This document shows positions 43,989 through 54,994 of a stretch of DNA of 64,000 nt, piece after piece. The notes beneath the pieces were generated by a model. The model worked only from the letters and a program-made list of their open reading frames with translations. It did no database searches and was not told the DNA's origin. How positions within the stretch are numbered: position 1 is the first letter of the stretch; the number at the start of each line of letters is the position of its first letter. The stretch is from Sanguinoderma infundibulare (lineage: Eukaryota > Basidiomycota > Agaricomycetes > Polyporales > Polyporaceae): positions 2,852,001 through 2,916,000 of the forward strand of contig JAVLRN010000003.1 of the NCBI GenBank assembly GCA_032821775.1. Reading direction: 5' to 3'. A program made the position numbers and the translations under genes.

Positions 43989-45725
43989 CTAGCTTCTCCA
44001 CTCCTGCAAGTTCCACACCGTCTGATGCGCAAGAGAGCGAGCCGTGCGCGAGATGCCCAACCCGCCAGGCAGGTACTCATGAGCCAACCTCCTCAGCTGA
44101 AGGTCCTCGCTGTCGTACGGAGCTTGGGGGCAAGGTTGGTGCATCGTCTGCGCGGGGTAGTGCGCTTCGCCCCCAGCGTCGGGCACGTGGGGCGGACCGC
44201 TCGTCGTATACCCGTCGTGCGTGTATGTGTACGCTGCAGGAGCTACTTGTCAGCATAACGCCAGTGAAAGACGACGATGGCTGACACGTACCCTTTTCCA
44301 TCTCTTCGGTAGAGAACTGGGGCGTGTAGCACTCAGTCGTCATGCTGGACGCGGACGACGTCCGACTAAGGGAAGGAGGCGCAGAAGACCCATCGCTCCG
44401 GAAGCTGGCTGCAGATGACGTCCGGCTGAGGTCGGAGGCGGAGGAACGGCTCAGGAAGCTGGCTGCAGAAAGCGAGTGGCTAAGGGCGTGCAAGTTGCTA
44501 TAAGGGCGTTGCCCATTAGCACCGAGGTCCAGAGCAAGGGCTACGACAGACCGTTGTCAACAAGTGCCTCATAACAAACAGAGCACGAGATCCATACCGT
44601 TGGTGTAAGCAACATAAGGAGATGATTGAGCGGGGTAGCCGGCGTTCCCGGCATCCGGAGAAGGACTGAGGGAGGTCGAAGAAGGCGTCGCAATGTAGTT
44701 GATCGAAGGCGAGGGGCCACGGGCCTCGGGGGACGCGATGGCTGCCACGCAAATCAGTCCGGAACTCTCGACTACAACGCCAGGAATCCTCTGCTTACGC
44801 TCGTGCTCTCGCTCGAGGGCAGAGATTTTGAAAATCGGCTTCACGTCATGCCTGACGGACGCAATCCGAGCACGCTGCGGATGCTTTCGCCTGGCCTCTA
44901 TCCCCGTCATCCCAGGGAAGTTGAACTGGGGCAGCCTCTCAAGGATCTCAAGAGTGGTTTGCAGGGGCAGCCTATAATCATTCAAGTTGATCGAGCCGTC
45001 CTGGATGCCGTGGTTCGACGACAGGTGAGCTTTGAAATCGCCGACTCGCTTGTTACTACACCAACCACAAATCATCAGACACATTCGCACCACGGAAACT
45101 GAGCAGTTCACGTACGTCGAGTGGCAGTGTGGGCAGAAGTACGTCAGCCCAGTGTGCTGCTCTCGCTGGTGGCGTGTGCAAGAAGACTGGTCGCCGAACG
45201 GAGCTCTGCATACCCCGCACAACCACGGCTTCGCGCCCAGGCTGCAAGTCCAAAGAGTGAGCACGGCCGCGGCGCGGGGATGACTGGCGAACGGAACTTA
45301 CTGGATGTTCATGTGAGTGACCAACGAAGAGCTTTGGGAGAAAGTCTTCTTGCAACCGAGCCACTGGCACTCGTAGGGCCTTTAGAGGATGTGATCAGCT
45401 GAAAGGACGACCGTTCGGTAGCGTAAGGTTCCTCACCTCCTCTTCTCGTGGACGCTGCGGATATGGCGGTGCAAGTCCGGCTTACGGTTGAATGCCTTGT
45501 GCTTCCCCTGCCCCCAGCATTGCGGGCACGCGTGGATTTTTGGCTTCATCTGTGGGCGAGCACAATATGTAAGGTGCCTTGGACGCAACAAGCGGATGAA
45601 CTTACGGGTCGTTTGGGTTTCGTGCTCGTCATCGCCATCACCCTGACCTTGGGCTTGACCTCTGCATGTGGTTCATGGTGATACTCGGCCGTCGGCGAGT
45701 AGTACGTGTCGGACGCGGGGTACAT
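43989..45725 (-). CDS. C2H2 zinc-finger protein (putative transcription factor)
   Basis: Seven exons: 45725-45606, 45549-45437, 45379-45302, 45241-45112, 45048-44598, 44540-44292, 44233-43989 (461 aa). Four C2H2-type fingers lie in the N-terminal half: HACPQCWGQG...RKPDLHRHIRSVH; YECQWLGCKKTFSQSSSLVTHMNIH; WLCGVCRAPFGDQSSCTRHQREQH; and YFCPHCHSTYRVGDFKAHLSSNH. The HLGAKPW linker between fingers 2 and 3 is like the TGEKP linker of DNA-binding tandem fingers. Introns fall inside or between fingers and phases agree. The C-terminal half is Ser/Pro-rich and includes repeated SRSSASDLSRTSSAASF-like peptides that may be phosphorylated, then a short helical end (LQLRRLAHEYLPGG). Target genes cannot be inferred. 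The fourth finger has 11 rather than 12 residues between Cys and His, so its splice site is the weakest. Confidence 0.85.
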
Positions 45726-48107
45726 GATGCTTCTTTGTGATCGCGGATGTCGGATAACGTGTGGCAGACGCGTAGCACTTCGTGGCTGGTCGTTGGAGTG
45801 GACGTGGAGTGTAGTGTTGTATGGTCCGTGACGGGAGGAATAATGCGGACAGCCACGACCAGCGAGGCGAATTAGGCGATTAAATAGCAACGAGAGGAAA
45901 CGAGGGCTGTGGCCCCACACAAACCTTTGTTCAAGGCGAAAAGCTTTACACGAGCGGGGAGAAATACGGGGAGAAATGGACGATTCCCCGGGCTTCGGCC
46001 AGTGCTTTATACGGCGGCATATAATCATTGGAAAGTATGTGGAATGCTGACCCTAACAAGACAGAGATCGGCGAAGGTCGATCTTTGTCTCGGGGCCGGC
46101 ATGCGAATTGCGTCGGACGGGAGGATGCGTTTAGTCCCCGGATAACGGGCACTGAGACCGTCCACAGCCTTTAGGAATGTTGCTAGCAATCATCAAACCT
46201 CGTAAGCGTGCAAAAAAATGTGGCAAACGAGTCGTAGCCTAAGAAACGTTTGCGCATGGACCAGTTGGAGATCAACTTTTCAAGATCCGGGCTTGTCGGA
46301 GACGATGCGACGACGCATTACACTCACTTTGCTCGCGCTGGGTCATGGGCGTTGGGCAGCAATGCGCACGGCCTTCCCCGATGACCTACTTAGACAATAA
46401 GCGAAGAGCTTTAGGGCAGGTCGGAGGTTTGCATGTTCTTCGTGGCTTGTTTCGTGGCCCGTACGAGCGTCTCAGTCATCGCACCTATACCATGCATAAG
46501 TACGATCCCTTGCATGACGTGCAACGACCCAACTTGCAAACTAGCGGTTGATTTCCGTGAAAAGCAGGCCAACCGAAGGTGTGACGAGTCCGGGTTCGGT
46601 CCCCACTCGGCGATGAACATCAGAGCAATCGCGTTACCGACCCGGGAATTCTTGACAAGACGAGTGAGACTCGAGGGCGCCTACACCAAAAACTACTTAC
46701 TCAGTCCAACCTTGAGCTTGCACTGCTTCAATTGTGTTTCGGGAAAATATTTTCATGCGCGAACGGCGACGCGAGACGAGACTGTAGGACGGTGGCATTC
46801 AGGGGGTCCTCGACCGTGACGGCGAATGTTTTCTTCGTGCTCCATCACAACACAAGCTCCGCCCTCGCCGGACTGCGTCTGTCCGCCACGGAAGGACTTG
46901 GGGGAAGACGAATCGGTGCATGCGTCGGGGTACTCCTGCGAAGAAGGCAAAGTTTAGGGAACAGCGCGATTAGAGGGCGAGGCGGCTCGGGGATTGGAGC
47001 AGGGCTTTGCGCTTCTCTCCTGCTCCCCAGTCCTCCCTCCGTCTCGCGGCACCTCGGTTCCCGTTCTCGGCCAACCCTGCATCTTCGGCAATTGCTCGAC
47101 CCACTCTCTCGGGTACCGCTATCCCCCTCCGTCCATCGAAGGACCGCGAGACGTCCGCCTTGTGAATCCGGGCGACGGAAGCGGCCCCGCTCGCACGTCA
47201 ACGTCGCGCTGCTCACCTCATATGAAACCTTCTGCCAGCTTTAGCAAGTCACTGGGTCATGTCGGTGCCAAAAGGCCCACACCGCTCCACGCCCCACGCT
47301 CCGCCAATACTTCGAAGCCCAGGGCCTGGGGCTGTCAACCCAAAACGCCGCCGCGAGGCTACCCACCGGTCGTCCAAAGTTGCGAAAGACACCGAAGCCT
47401 CGCCCCTTTGTCCCCTCCCCTCCTCCCCTGCTCGTCGCCGTACGAGGAGAAGGGGTCCAAACGAGCGATAACGCATCTGCACAAACGTGCGTCGCAAGCG
47501 TCTGCCGCCGTCGACTCCCCAGAATGTGGGAGGGCTCCCACAGCCGTGGCAAGTGAGTCGACTTGCCCAGCCAGTCCTCGCGGCCCGGCGGGAGATGTCT
47601 CGGCAGAGGCCACGGCATCGTCTGTCTAGAAAGAACGTCGCGCTCAGGGACAGGGGTGCGTGTGCGTGGCTTGTTGGCTTTGATGTCGCACGCACGTCGG
47701 GACGAGTTCTGGGACACGGAAAGAAGCTCAGACGGGCGGGATTTGAAGGCTGTCGGAGTCACGACCTGCTTCTGTGGGGCCGGCGGGTGGTTCGAGGTCG
47801 CCTGGGTGAGATTTGGTCTATTTCAAACACGGATATCTGGCGAACAGCTGATAGAATACAGTACACACCGGATACAGACGGGGGCAATTAGAGTCCGGAG
47901 AGAAGCACTTGGCGGGCGGTTCGAGGTGGGAGTGTTACAGTGCTCATGGCCAGGGAAAGCGAGTCCCTCGAAACCGTCAACGTACCGCTACAGAAACCGA
48001 CGAGACACGAAGAAAGCGTCGCAACATATCGTACATACTCGTCCACACGCGGTGTGAGTGACGCCTGATAACCTCGAGAAGAGCGGGGATGGGAATGCAG
48101 GGCAGGC
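45726..48107. other. Stretch of 2.4 kb without a convincing gene
   Basis: Its left end is the zinc-finger gene promoter and its right end the F-box gene 3' flank. In between, 46850-47760 is GC-rich and holds overlapping ORFs on both strands (211 codons plus at 46994-47629, 173 codons minus at 47241-47762) rich in Pro/Arg/Ser without a domain. I regard them as chance ORFs in GC-rich DNA, but an unannotated non-coding or novel gene cannot be excluded. Confidence 0.4.
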
Positions 48108-49665
48108 TCAGTGACCAAGTCCCTGGCCATTGATCGTGGCCGTGAGCTCGAGCCAGGGAGCGATCGCTGTCAGGTCTGCCCACGACAGAGACGCGTATTG
48201 AGTCCTTCCAGGGCCGTTGACAAGATCGAGATCCTGGAGCGGGATGCCCTCGTCAAGCAATTGCTTCGTCTGTGGGCCGATCAACTGCGCGGTGAGCCTA
48301 CAAGAAGGCAATGTCAGTCATACTTGTTACGCGCCAGGGTGACCATACGCGTACATCATCGGTCCTATCCACTGCCGGCCGCCCTCCTGCATTTCTTCAT
48401 TTCCCAGCCATCGTTTGTCCTGTCCACCGGGGGTATAGAATGGATAGTTGGCATGACAAGAGGAAGGAAGGGGATGCGTCAATGGACGGTATGTGTCTTT
48501 CAAGTTAATCGCTGGACGTGTCCACGTCAACATCCGACGGTCCGTGGACAATAGAATGGCGTCTTACGATGTACCGCTCTGGCAGGAAGCGGGACCCCCA
48601 AGACCGGCGACGGGAAGGACTCATCGCTCCCTTCGGAGACGTGCCCCGCCTGCGCCGACGCGACTTCGTCGTCTCCCTTGGTCATACCGGGCGGATGGAG
48701 GAGCGTCCGGGCGTTTTCGTTGACCGAAAAGGACGAACGGGGCTTGCTCAGAACTCCAAGGGCGATGATTCGGACGTCCCTGAATTCGACGACGAGCTGA
48801 CGGAGACGGGGCGCGCATCGCAGCGAAGTCGAAAATCAGTCAGATTCTGTCATTGTGATGACGCTGCAGGGAAGACGAAGACTTGATACGCACTCGAAGG
48901 TGGGTGGGCAAGTGCGCCAAATTGTTTTGCAACCTATTTTTTTTTTGACAATGTGAGCCCCGGGCCCCGTAAAACGTGGGCGTTCGGACGTACTTTATTT
49001 CGTGGAAGGTAGTCATAGGGTTGTAGTTCCGAGACGACGCGTCCAGAAGATTTGCCGTACCGTTTCGGTTGAGCAGGATATACCTATATGGATTCATTCC
49101 CCAGTGAGTGATGCGGATTCTTCTGAAGAATGCAGCACGTACTTGGTCCAAGTCTCGTCCGCGGTACAGGCCGAATGGCTTCTGTGCCATACCCGGTGCA
49201 GAATCCTGCGATAAGGGGCCGCACGTTCAGTAGCCTCGTGACGGAAGGGACGCCAATGACGACGCACTTGATGAACGCGGCCTTCCACGTCGAACTCCTC
49301 CACTTTGTCCATCCCGGAAGGAAACGCCTTCGGAAGCACTCTTCCCAGTCCGTCTCCTTGAGGTTCGGAAGCGTCATCTCAAATAGGAGGTACTCGGCCT
49401 TGCCCAAGGTCAGGATCTCGACCCAGTTTTGCCGCGGCACGGTGTGCCTAACGCTCAGGTGCCTTAGTGTTGGTTCGTACTGCCCATCCTCGTCCGAGCA
49501 GCAGATGGTGCGCAAGATGGGGCGGCGCCATGGGTTCAAGGCAGAATCGGACGCAATAGCGCGCAGGCGGCGAGTCAAGCATGAGACGATGACTAAGGAC
49601 GCGATGTCGAGCTCCCCGAGGATTTCTGCGACTAACTCGACTGGCAGCGATTCGAATGTCGACAT
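48108..49665 (-). CDS. F-box protein
   Basis: Seven exons: 49665-49268, 49205-49143, 49083-48994, 48933-48894, 48796-48568, 48511-48355, 48297-48108 (388 aa). The first 45 residues form an F-box (FESLPVELVAEILGELDIAS, LVIVSCLTRRLRAIASDS) that should bind Skp1 in an SCF ubiquitin ligase. The rest matches a fungal family architecture I recognise from conserved pieces: LPGWTKWRSSTWKAAF, WTKYILLNRNGTANLLDASS, NYNPMTTFHEIKLQNNLAHL, RDVRIIALGVLSKPRSSF, NYPFYTPGGQDKRWLG, RQWIGPMMLTAQLIGPQT, and LPLQDLDL-like to the end WADLTAIAPWLE...NGQGLGH. This C-terminal region is probably the substrate-binding part; the target is unknown. The acceptor of intron 3 follows a run of ten A residues instead of a pyrimidine tract. 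Confidence 0.85.
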
Positions 49666-50003
49666 GCGAGGAGATAGGATACGGCTTGGTCGAGGGTCGC
49701 TTGGTGCCTTATGTAGGACTCATCGACGCTCGGCGAAAGACCCCCCCGCGCCGTCGACCCCTGGAAATCGGTGGCGGTGCTTCCAAAATGGGCGTCTGCT
49801 CATCCCGATCGGGGTCCTTGCCTCAGCAAGGACACTGCCAAACACCGCTCCGACCACAAGCAGCTCAGGATGTGGGTCATCTTGCATCGCTATGGTCTTC
49901 TCCGTCCTATACATGGATATCACGAACACAACACGTCTCCGTAATAAATAGCCATGCCTGTGCTTGTGTCCATCATACCAGTACGAGAACCACCTCCAGC
50001 CAA
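49666..50003. other. Intergenic between two minus-strand genes
   Basis: A 338 bp promoter region of the F-box gene and 3' flank of the ArfGAP gene. No other feature is seen. Confidence 0.5.
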
Positions 50004-51531
50004 CTAAAAGGCCTTCCAGTCGTCCCACTCATCGTCCTTCTTGACAGGATTGCGGCGTACAGCCGTGGAAGCCTGTGGGCTGTTTGACTTTGAGGGTATC
50101 GTCTGACTCTGCTGAACCGAAGTGTCGTTGAAGGAATCGAAGAACTCGTCGTCGTCATGATAAAGGGCCGAACTCTCCTCCTCGTGGTCCATTCCCAACG
50201 CGCCGTACCCCCGACTCTGTGGCCCGCCTCCCATGCGGTCTCTGGCAATACCCACCACGCCGTTGACCGAGTCGGCCACATCGACACCGAACGTCGTCTT
50301 TCCCCACAAATTCGCCGATCGACCCACGTCCCCGGCGCGCTTGCCAGCTTCTGCAGCGTACCCTCTCACACTAGCCTGGAACGTCGGGTCCATGACCTTC
50401 TCCATTCCGGGCTGGATGACGTTCTGCGATACCGCGCGCGACGCGCCCACGACCGCAGCGGAGAACAGCGACCAACCCTTGCTCAGCGCCGCAGCAGGGT
50501 TCTCTTGCAGCTCCGCCAGCGACGGCGCGTTTGCGGACGAGAGCGCGAAGGACGGGTGCGAGGTGCCAGGCGGGGGCGTGGGCGTGTTCCCGAATCCTTG
50601 GTACCGGCCTCCCTGAGAAGGCGGCAGATCGGCGGGTCGGGACGCGTTCGTCTGGCCTAATGACGAAAAGTACGCCTCATTCTGCGCCTTCTGGTCATAA
50701 GAGCCAGTCATACTCGCGCCGGGATTGGGGCTTGGCGAGGGCGAGTTGGAGAAGGAGGCTGGGGATTCGCTGCGAAGGGATCGTCCCGTGCTCGAACGGG
50801 CGGACGCACGCGACTTGCGGAGTCCTTGGGCAGACGAGGGCCGGTTGAGCGGGCTCGTAGAATTGCTGGGAGAACCGAAGCCTTCTGGCGGGGCGGATGG
50901 GGAGAAGTCGCGACCGGCTAATTCAGCGTCGAGCTGATGATAGATGTCAGAAGTCAGAGCCGAGGATGGGGGCGGAGCCGGCGAGTGTCACGAACCTTTT
51001 CTTTGTATTGCGAGGCGGCCCAGTTGTGATAGGTATCATGGGGGTTCATTCCGTCCTTGTAGCCGCCTGATTGAGGGTCGTAAGACTTGATGAAATCCCG
51101 GAAGGGTGCGTTACCGCCTATCTGTGGAGGCAGACGGGTTCGCGTGCGAGTATTGAGGCGCGGACGAACCCATAAACTTACCTGCATTCGCTTGACTTGC
51201 TCTTCCTGCCAAGTGTCCATTGAAACAGATCTCACGAAACTGTGAACGAGGGGGTAGCTTGTATGGGTGTACTCAAAGTCTGGATGGCAGAAGAACTCAC
51301 CTAACATGAACGCCAAAGCCCCTGTGAACTCCGGCGCATTGTAGGCATAGGAAGACTGCAAAGCTGCACAACGCGTTTACGAAACACGTCGTGACTGGAC
51401 GGAGGAGCTAGAAATCACCTCAGGGAGGCCCACTGCGGATTGGGATTGCCACAGTCTATGCACTTTTTGTTATCGAGATCTTCTCGTTTGATGAGCTCTT
51501 GAAGGGTTTTGCGAGCGACAGTCTGGTCCAT
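50004..51531 (-). CDS. ARF GTPase-activating protein (Gcs1/ArfGAP1-type)
   Basis: Five exons: 51531-51419, 51363-51301, 51239-51182, 51121-50996, 50933-50004 (429 aa). It stimulates GTP hydrolysis by Arf1 and so controls COPI coat cycles at the Golgi. The N-terminal ArfGAP domain has the zinc finger CIDCGNPNPQWASLSFAVFL...CLQCAGVHRGFGVHVSFVRS, including the arginine finger in the HRGFG region, then MDTWQEEQVKRMQ, GGNAPFRDFIKSYDP and YHNWAASQYKEKL. Introns 1-3 cut through the zinc-finger domain and all joins keep phase. The C-terminal part has an ALPS-like Ser/Thr/Gly-rich amphipathic segment (AALSKGWSLFSAAVVGASRA) that could sense curved membrane, and ends in DDEWDDWKAF, a typical C-terminal motif of ArfGAP1/Gcs1 proteins. 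Confidence 0.93.
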
Positions 51532-52533
51532 GGCAGCTCGCGGTGAAGACAGCCAGAAGAGAGATCGGAGAGAGGGACAGCGCAGCACAGAGGGACGGAC
51601 AAGCCAGTGTTAAGTCGCAGCCCGAACGATTCGATCATCGTCCGCGCCCCCGCACACCGTGGGAACACATCTGGGACGCGTCATGAAAGGCAGCGAAGGG
51701 ACGCGTCTGTCGACGCGATGACGAGCTCGAGGTCGTCGTCAGCGTGCAAAATGCAAGCCTGCCGGCGCACGCCAGTCTGCAAGGCTCGAGTATGTGAATG
51801 CCATTGCCTAGCCTCATCCCAGGAGATTGGGAGTGCGGTGGCATTCTGTCTAGCATACCAGACACTCGGTGCCCCGGCATTCGTGGTGTGGGATAAGCTG
51901 AGCTACCGGAACATCAGGTCTGCGTCGCATGCAAATATTATTGCGCCTCTCTGGCCCTCTGCTGACCCCGACCATCGTTGTGGAGAGTTGCTTCCGCGAG
52001 GATGCGATGGCCGAGACTGCCGGCGGTCGGGAGGCGGGAGGTGACGGAGTGCTGGCCGGAAAATCCCTGGCGGCGCTTAGACTTTGCGCGGAGGATGGAT
52101 CGGGCGCTGCTGCCGAGGACTTGAGCTGGTCGTCCTTGTCCCTGTCCCTGCTCTCCTCCCCGTCCGCCGCGTCCTCAAGCTTCAATCCGCCTCCAGGGGC
52201 TATAGTCTTGTTGCCTTCTACGAAAATACCTCATAGTGCCCTGCAGTGACCGCACTCCGTCCTCATCCTCCGACTTGGCGTAACGCCTCCAGTCCATCGG
52301 GGCACCTGCTACTTTCCAGCGCAGCGGCGACGTCTCCCACCTCCTCCACCGGCTTCCTTTACGTCTCCCCCGCTCGACTTCCTCGTCTCCGCCCAAGGTC
52401 GTGAGAACGTCATCCTCTTCTTTCCCAAGCCGTCTCCTACTTTACGGCCGACCTTCGCCTGGTATCACCAATCACTTGGTTCCATCTCCCGACTCCCGTT
52501 GCTCTCGCTCTCTCTCCTCTTCACATACGCGCC
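51532..52533. other. Intergenic between divergent genes
   Basis: About 1 kb between the ArfGAP (-) and velvet (+) starts, presumably both promoters. CT-rich stretches near 52480-52530 lead into the velvet start. No gene is supported. Confidence 0.5.
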
Positions 52534-54738
52534 ATGATCCAGAAGACAAACGCGCGCGCTGGAAGCACCTCCGTTGCTTCAGGGCGGCCCGCATCCGCCT
52601 CAGACGGCCCAGAAACTTGGGGCCAATGGTCTGGACGCAAGTTAGTCCTCCATGCGTCTTTTCTCAGCGATCACTGACAGCACCCAATAAATGCTGCGCC
52701 ATCCTCGAAATAGACACTACTCTTTGGAGGTTGTACAGCATCCTATCAGAGCACGAATGTGCGGTTTCGGAGATAAAGTGAGCGCACTCTCCCGCTTATC
52801 CCCGCCTACATCTCATTCCCGCCTATCTGTTGATGCTCTTTCCTCAAAGGATCGTCGGCCACTGGCACCTGCAGCAGTAGCCAAAATGATCGCCAGAAGA
52901 GAGGACGGAAGCCTGGTCGATGTTGAGTGCGTCGCATCCTGTTGTGTGCTTCCAACATCTTTCTCACGCTTCTGGCACCCAGTGAGATTGATTGCTCCTT
53001 CTTCCTGGCCACAGTCGACTTGTGGTCCGCCGACGGCAAACATGAAATGAACCTCGTCCTTCACCCCACCTCGGCCGATCGATACGTCCCTGCAAATACG
53101 CCCAAGGGCAAGCGCAGAGGTACCGTCACCGCAAATACCACTAATCAAAGATCGAGCCGACAGAGCCCCGAGAGGTCCGCGCCTACGCCAACTGCCACTC
53201 AGTATCCTCAGGTATGTTCACATGTTCCTACCGCCACCATGTCCCGTTGAGAGGATGCATCTCAGCAAACGTCCACTGGAATGACACCTTATGTGCAGCC
53301 GTCAAACACAACTTACTCTACCCAAGCCTATTCTTACCCCGCCCCACCCCCGCCCTTGCCCGAATCAAATTCTTTCCAAGCCGTTCATCCGTATGCCCCA
53401 CCCCCCGATCCGAATGCGCCCTCATGGGGCTACCCTCCATCAACACCAAATGTCGATCGACCTCAGTCGTATGCGCCACCCGCACTGCCCTCTATCCACG
53501 CTATCAATCGAACCGCGTCTCCCGCAAACGCCGACTCCACTGCTACTGAGTACGGTGCCTCCGCCCAGACCGGACCCAGTCCCACTAGCCAGGACTGGCA
53601 AATCCAGACGCCAGTTCGTGATGATCAGAGCACCGTCGATTACCGGACGTGGCCTACGCAGCCTGCTTATTCGACAATTGAGGGGCACGCTATCCCATCC
53701 GCCCCCGCCGGCCACCCGCCTGCGAACGCCGATCCTCGAGATGGGGCTTACGGCAGTGTCGCTCCCGGACCGCAAGGCGGGCCCTCAGAAACCTACCCGC
53801 AGCAGCCGCGGTACTCGCAAGAGCCCCCGTTCACACCTGTCCAGACGAGCCCCACAACGCAGCAGATCGACTCGTCGATGTACGCGTCTGCGTCATACGC
53901 TCAGCAGCAGCATCAGCACCAAACCCAATCGCAATACCATCAGGGTTCTTCATACCAGGAACCGACTCCCCCGTCGACCATCCCTCCTTTGCCCCGCCAC
54001 ACTTACACCCGGACATTGGTCGGACCGCTCGCATCGAACGCCTGCCGACTTCTGGACGAGCACCGTAAGCCTGGGATCTTCTTCCTCTTCCAAGACTTGT
54101 CAATCAGGACAGAAGGTGGGTCGTCATCTGTTCGGGTTCCATATGGGTCCTAGTCGCGTTATCTCGAACTTTATTCAACGCTGCGACATCCGTGATATTG
54201 TAGGCACCTTCCGCCTTAGGCTACGGCTCATGAACGTCGGCGCGTAAGTGTTCCAGACACCACGATGACCGCCCTGTCCCTCTCGAATGGGGCAGAATGG
54301 GCGGCTGCGGATCCTCTTGGCTGACATCCACTTGCGCGTCCACAGCCCGCCCGCACCAGACCCTCGAGCGCCGTGCGTTCATACAGACATGTCACCTGTC
54401 CTCGCCCAGACTTTCACGGACCCTTTCGTCGTCTTCTCTGCGAAGCGCTTTCCCGGTGTGCCCGGTAAGTCTAGTTCTTCCCGACGCCTACTCGACACCC
54501 TACATCGATACTCACGACACCGCATGGCATCCAGACACTACCGCGCTATCCATCGCCTTGGGCAATCAAGGCCAGAAGCTGCCCCTGGTACGTCATAAAC
54601 CCTCGCCGCAGCGCTCGAGGGATGCGGCTAATCCATGTACGCCCCCCGCAGCGGAACCGCAACGGCTCAAGCAAGCAGGGCCGCAAGCGGCGACGCGATG
54701 GCTCTGATGGCTCCGGAGACGAGTCCGACGATACATGA
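52534..54738 (+). CDS. velB: Velvet family regulator, VelB-like
   Basis: Nine exons: 52534-52640, 52714-52777, 52850-52926, 52983-53211, 53266-54115, 54204-54243, 54346-54464, 54535-54587, 54652-54738 (541 aa). Velvet proteins are NF-kB-like DNA-binding regulators of development, sporulation and secondary metabolism. The N-terminal half of the domain reads HYSLEVVQHPIRARMCGFGD, KDRRPLAPAAVAKMI and DCSFFLATVDLWSADGKHE; the C-terminal half reads TLVGPLASNACRLLDEHRKP, GIFFLFQDLSIRTEGTFRLR, TDPFVVFSAKRFPGVPDTTA and LSIALGNQGQKLPL. Between them is a Pro/Gln/Ser/Tyr-rich insertion of about 290 residues. An insertion at this place is the mark of VelB as opposed to VeA or VosA. The C-terminus (GSSKQGRKRRRDGSDGSGDE) carries a nuclear localisation-type basic cluster. 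Confidence 0.9.
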
Positions 54739-54994
54739 GACCGAAGCCCGCGGACCCTGCAGCAGCCCCGCCGAATGTAAATTTAGAGCCCTGTCTTCTC
54801 TCCCTCTTCCTTCAGCACTCTTCCTGGTCGTCGCCAACGCCGCCGCCACAGTTACGGCAGGCGGTGGGGTCAAGAAGGAAGGACGCGAAGGTCCCATATG
54901 CCTCCTGCCCGATACAGTGTGGATGGTGCTTGAGTTATTAGTGTGTTCTCGATGCCCGCATGCAATGTCATCCCATGGCTCTGTGTGCGTGATT

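Noticed and set aside
46580..46610. GGGTTCGGTCCCC resembling a tRNA T-loop
   Set aside because: No A-box, no acceptor stem and no anticodon arm could be built around it.
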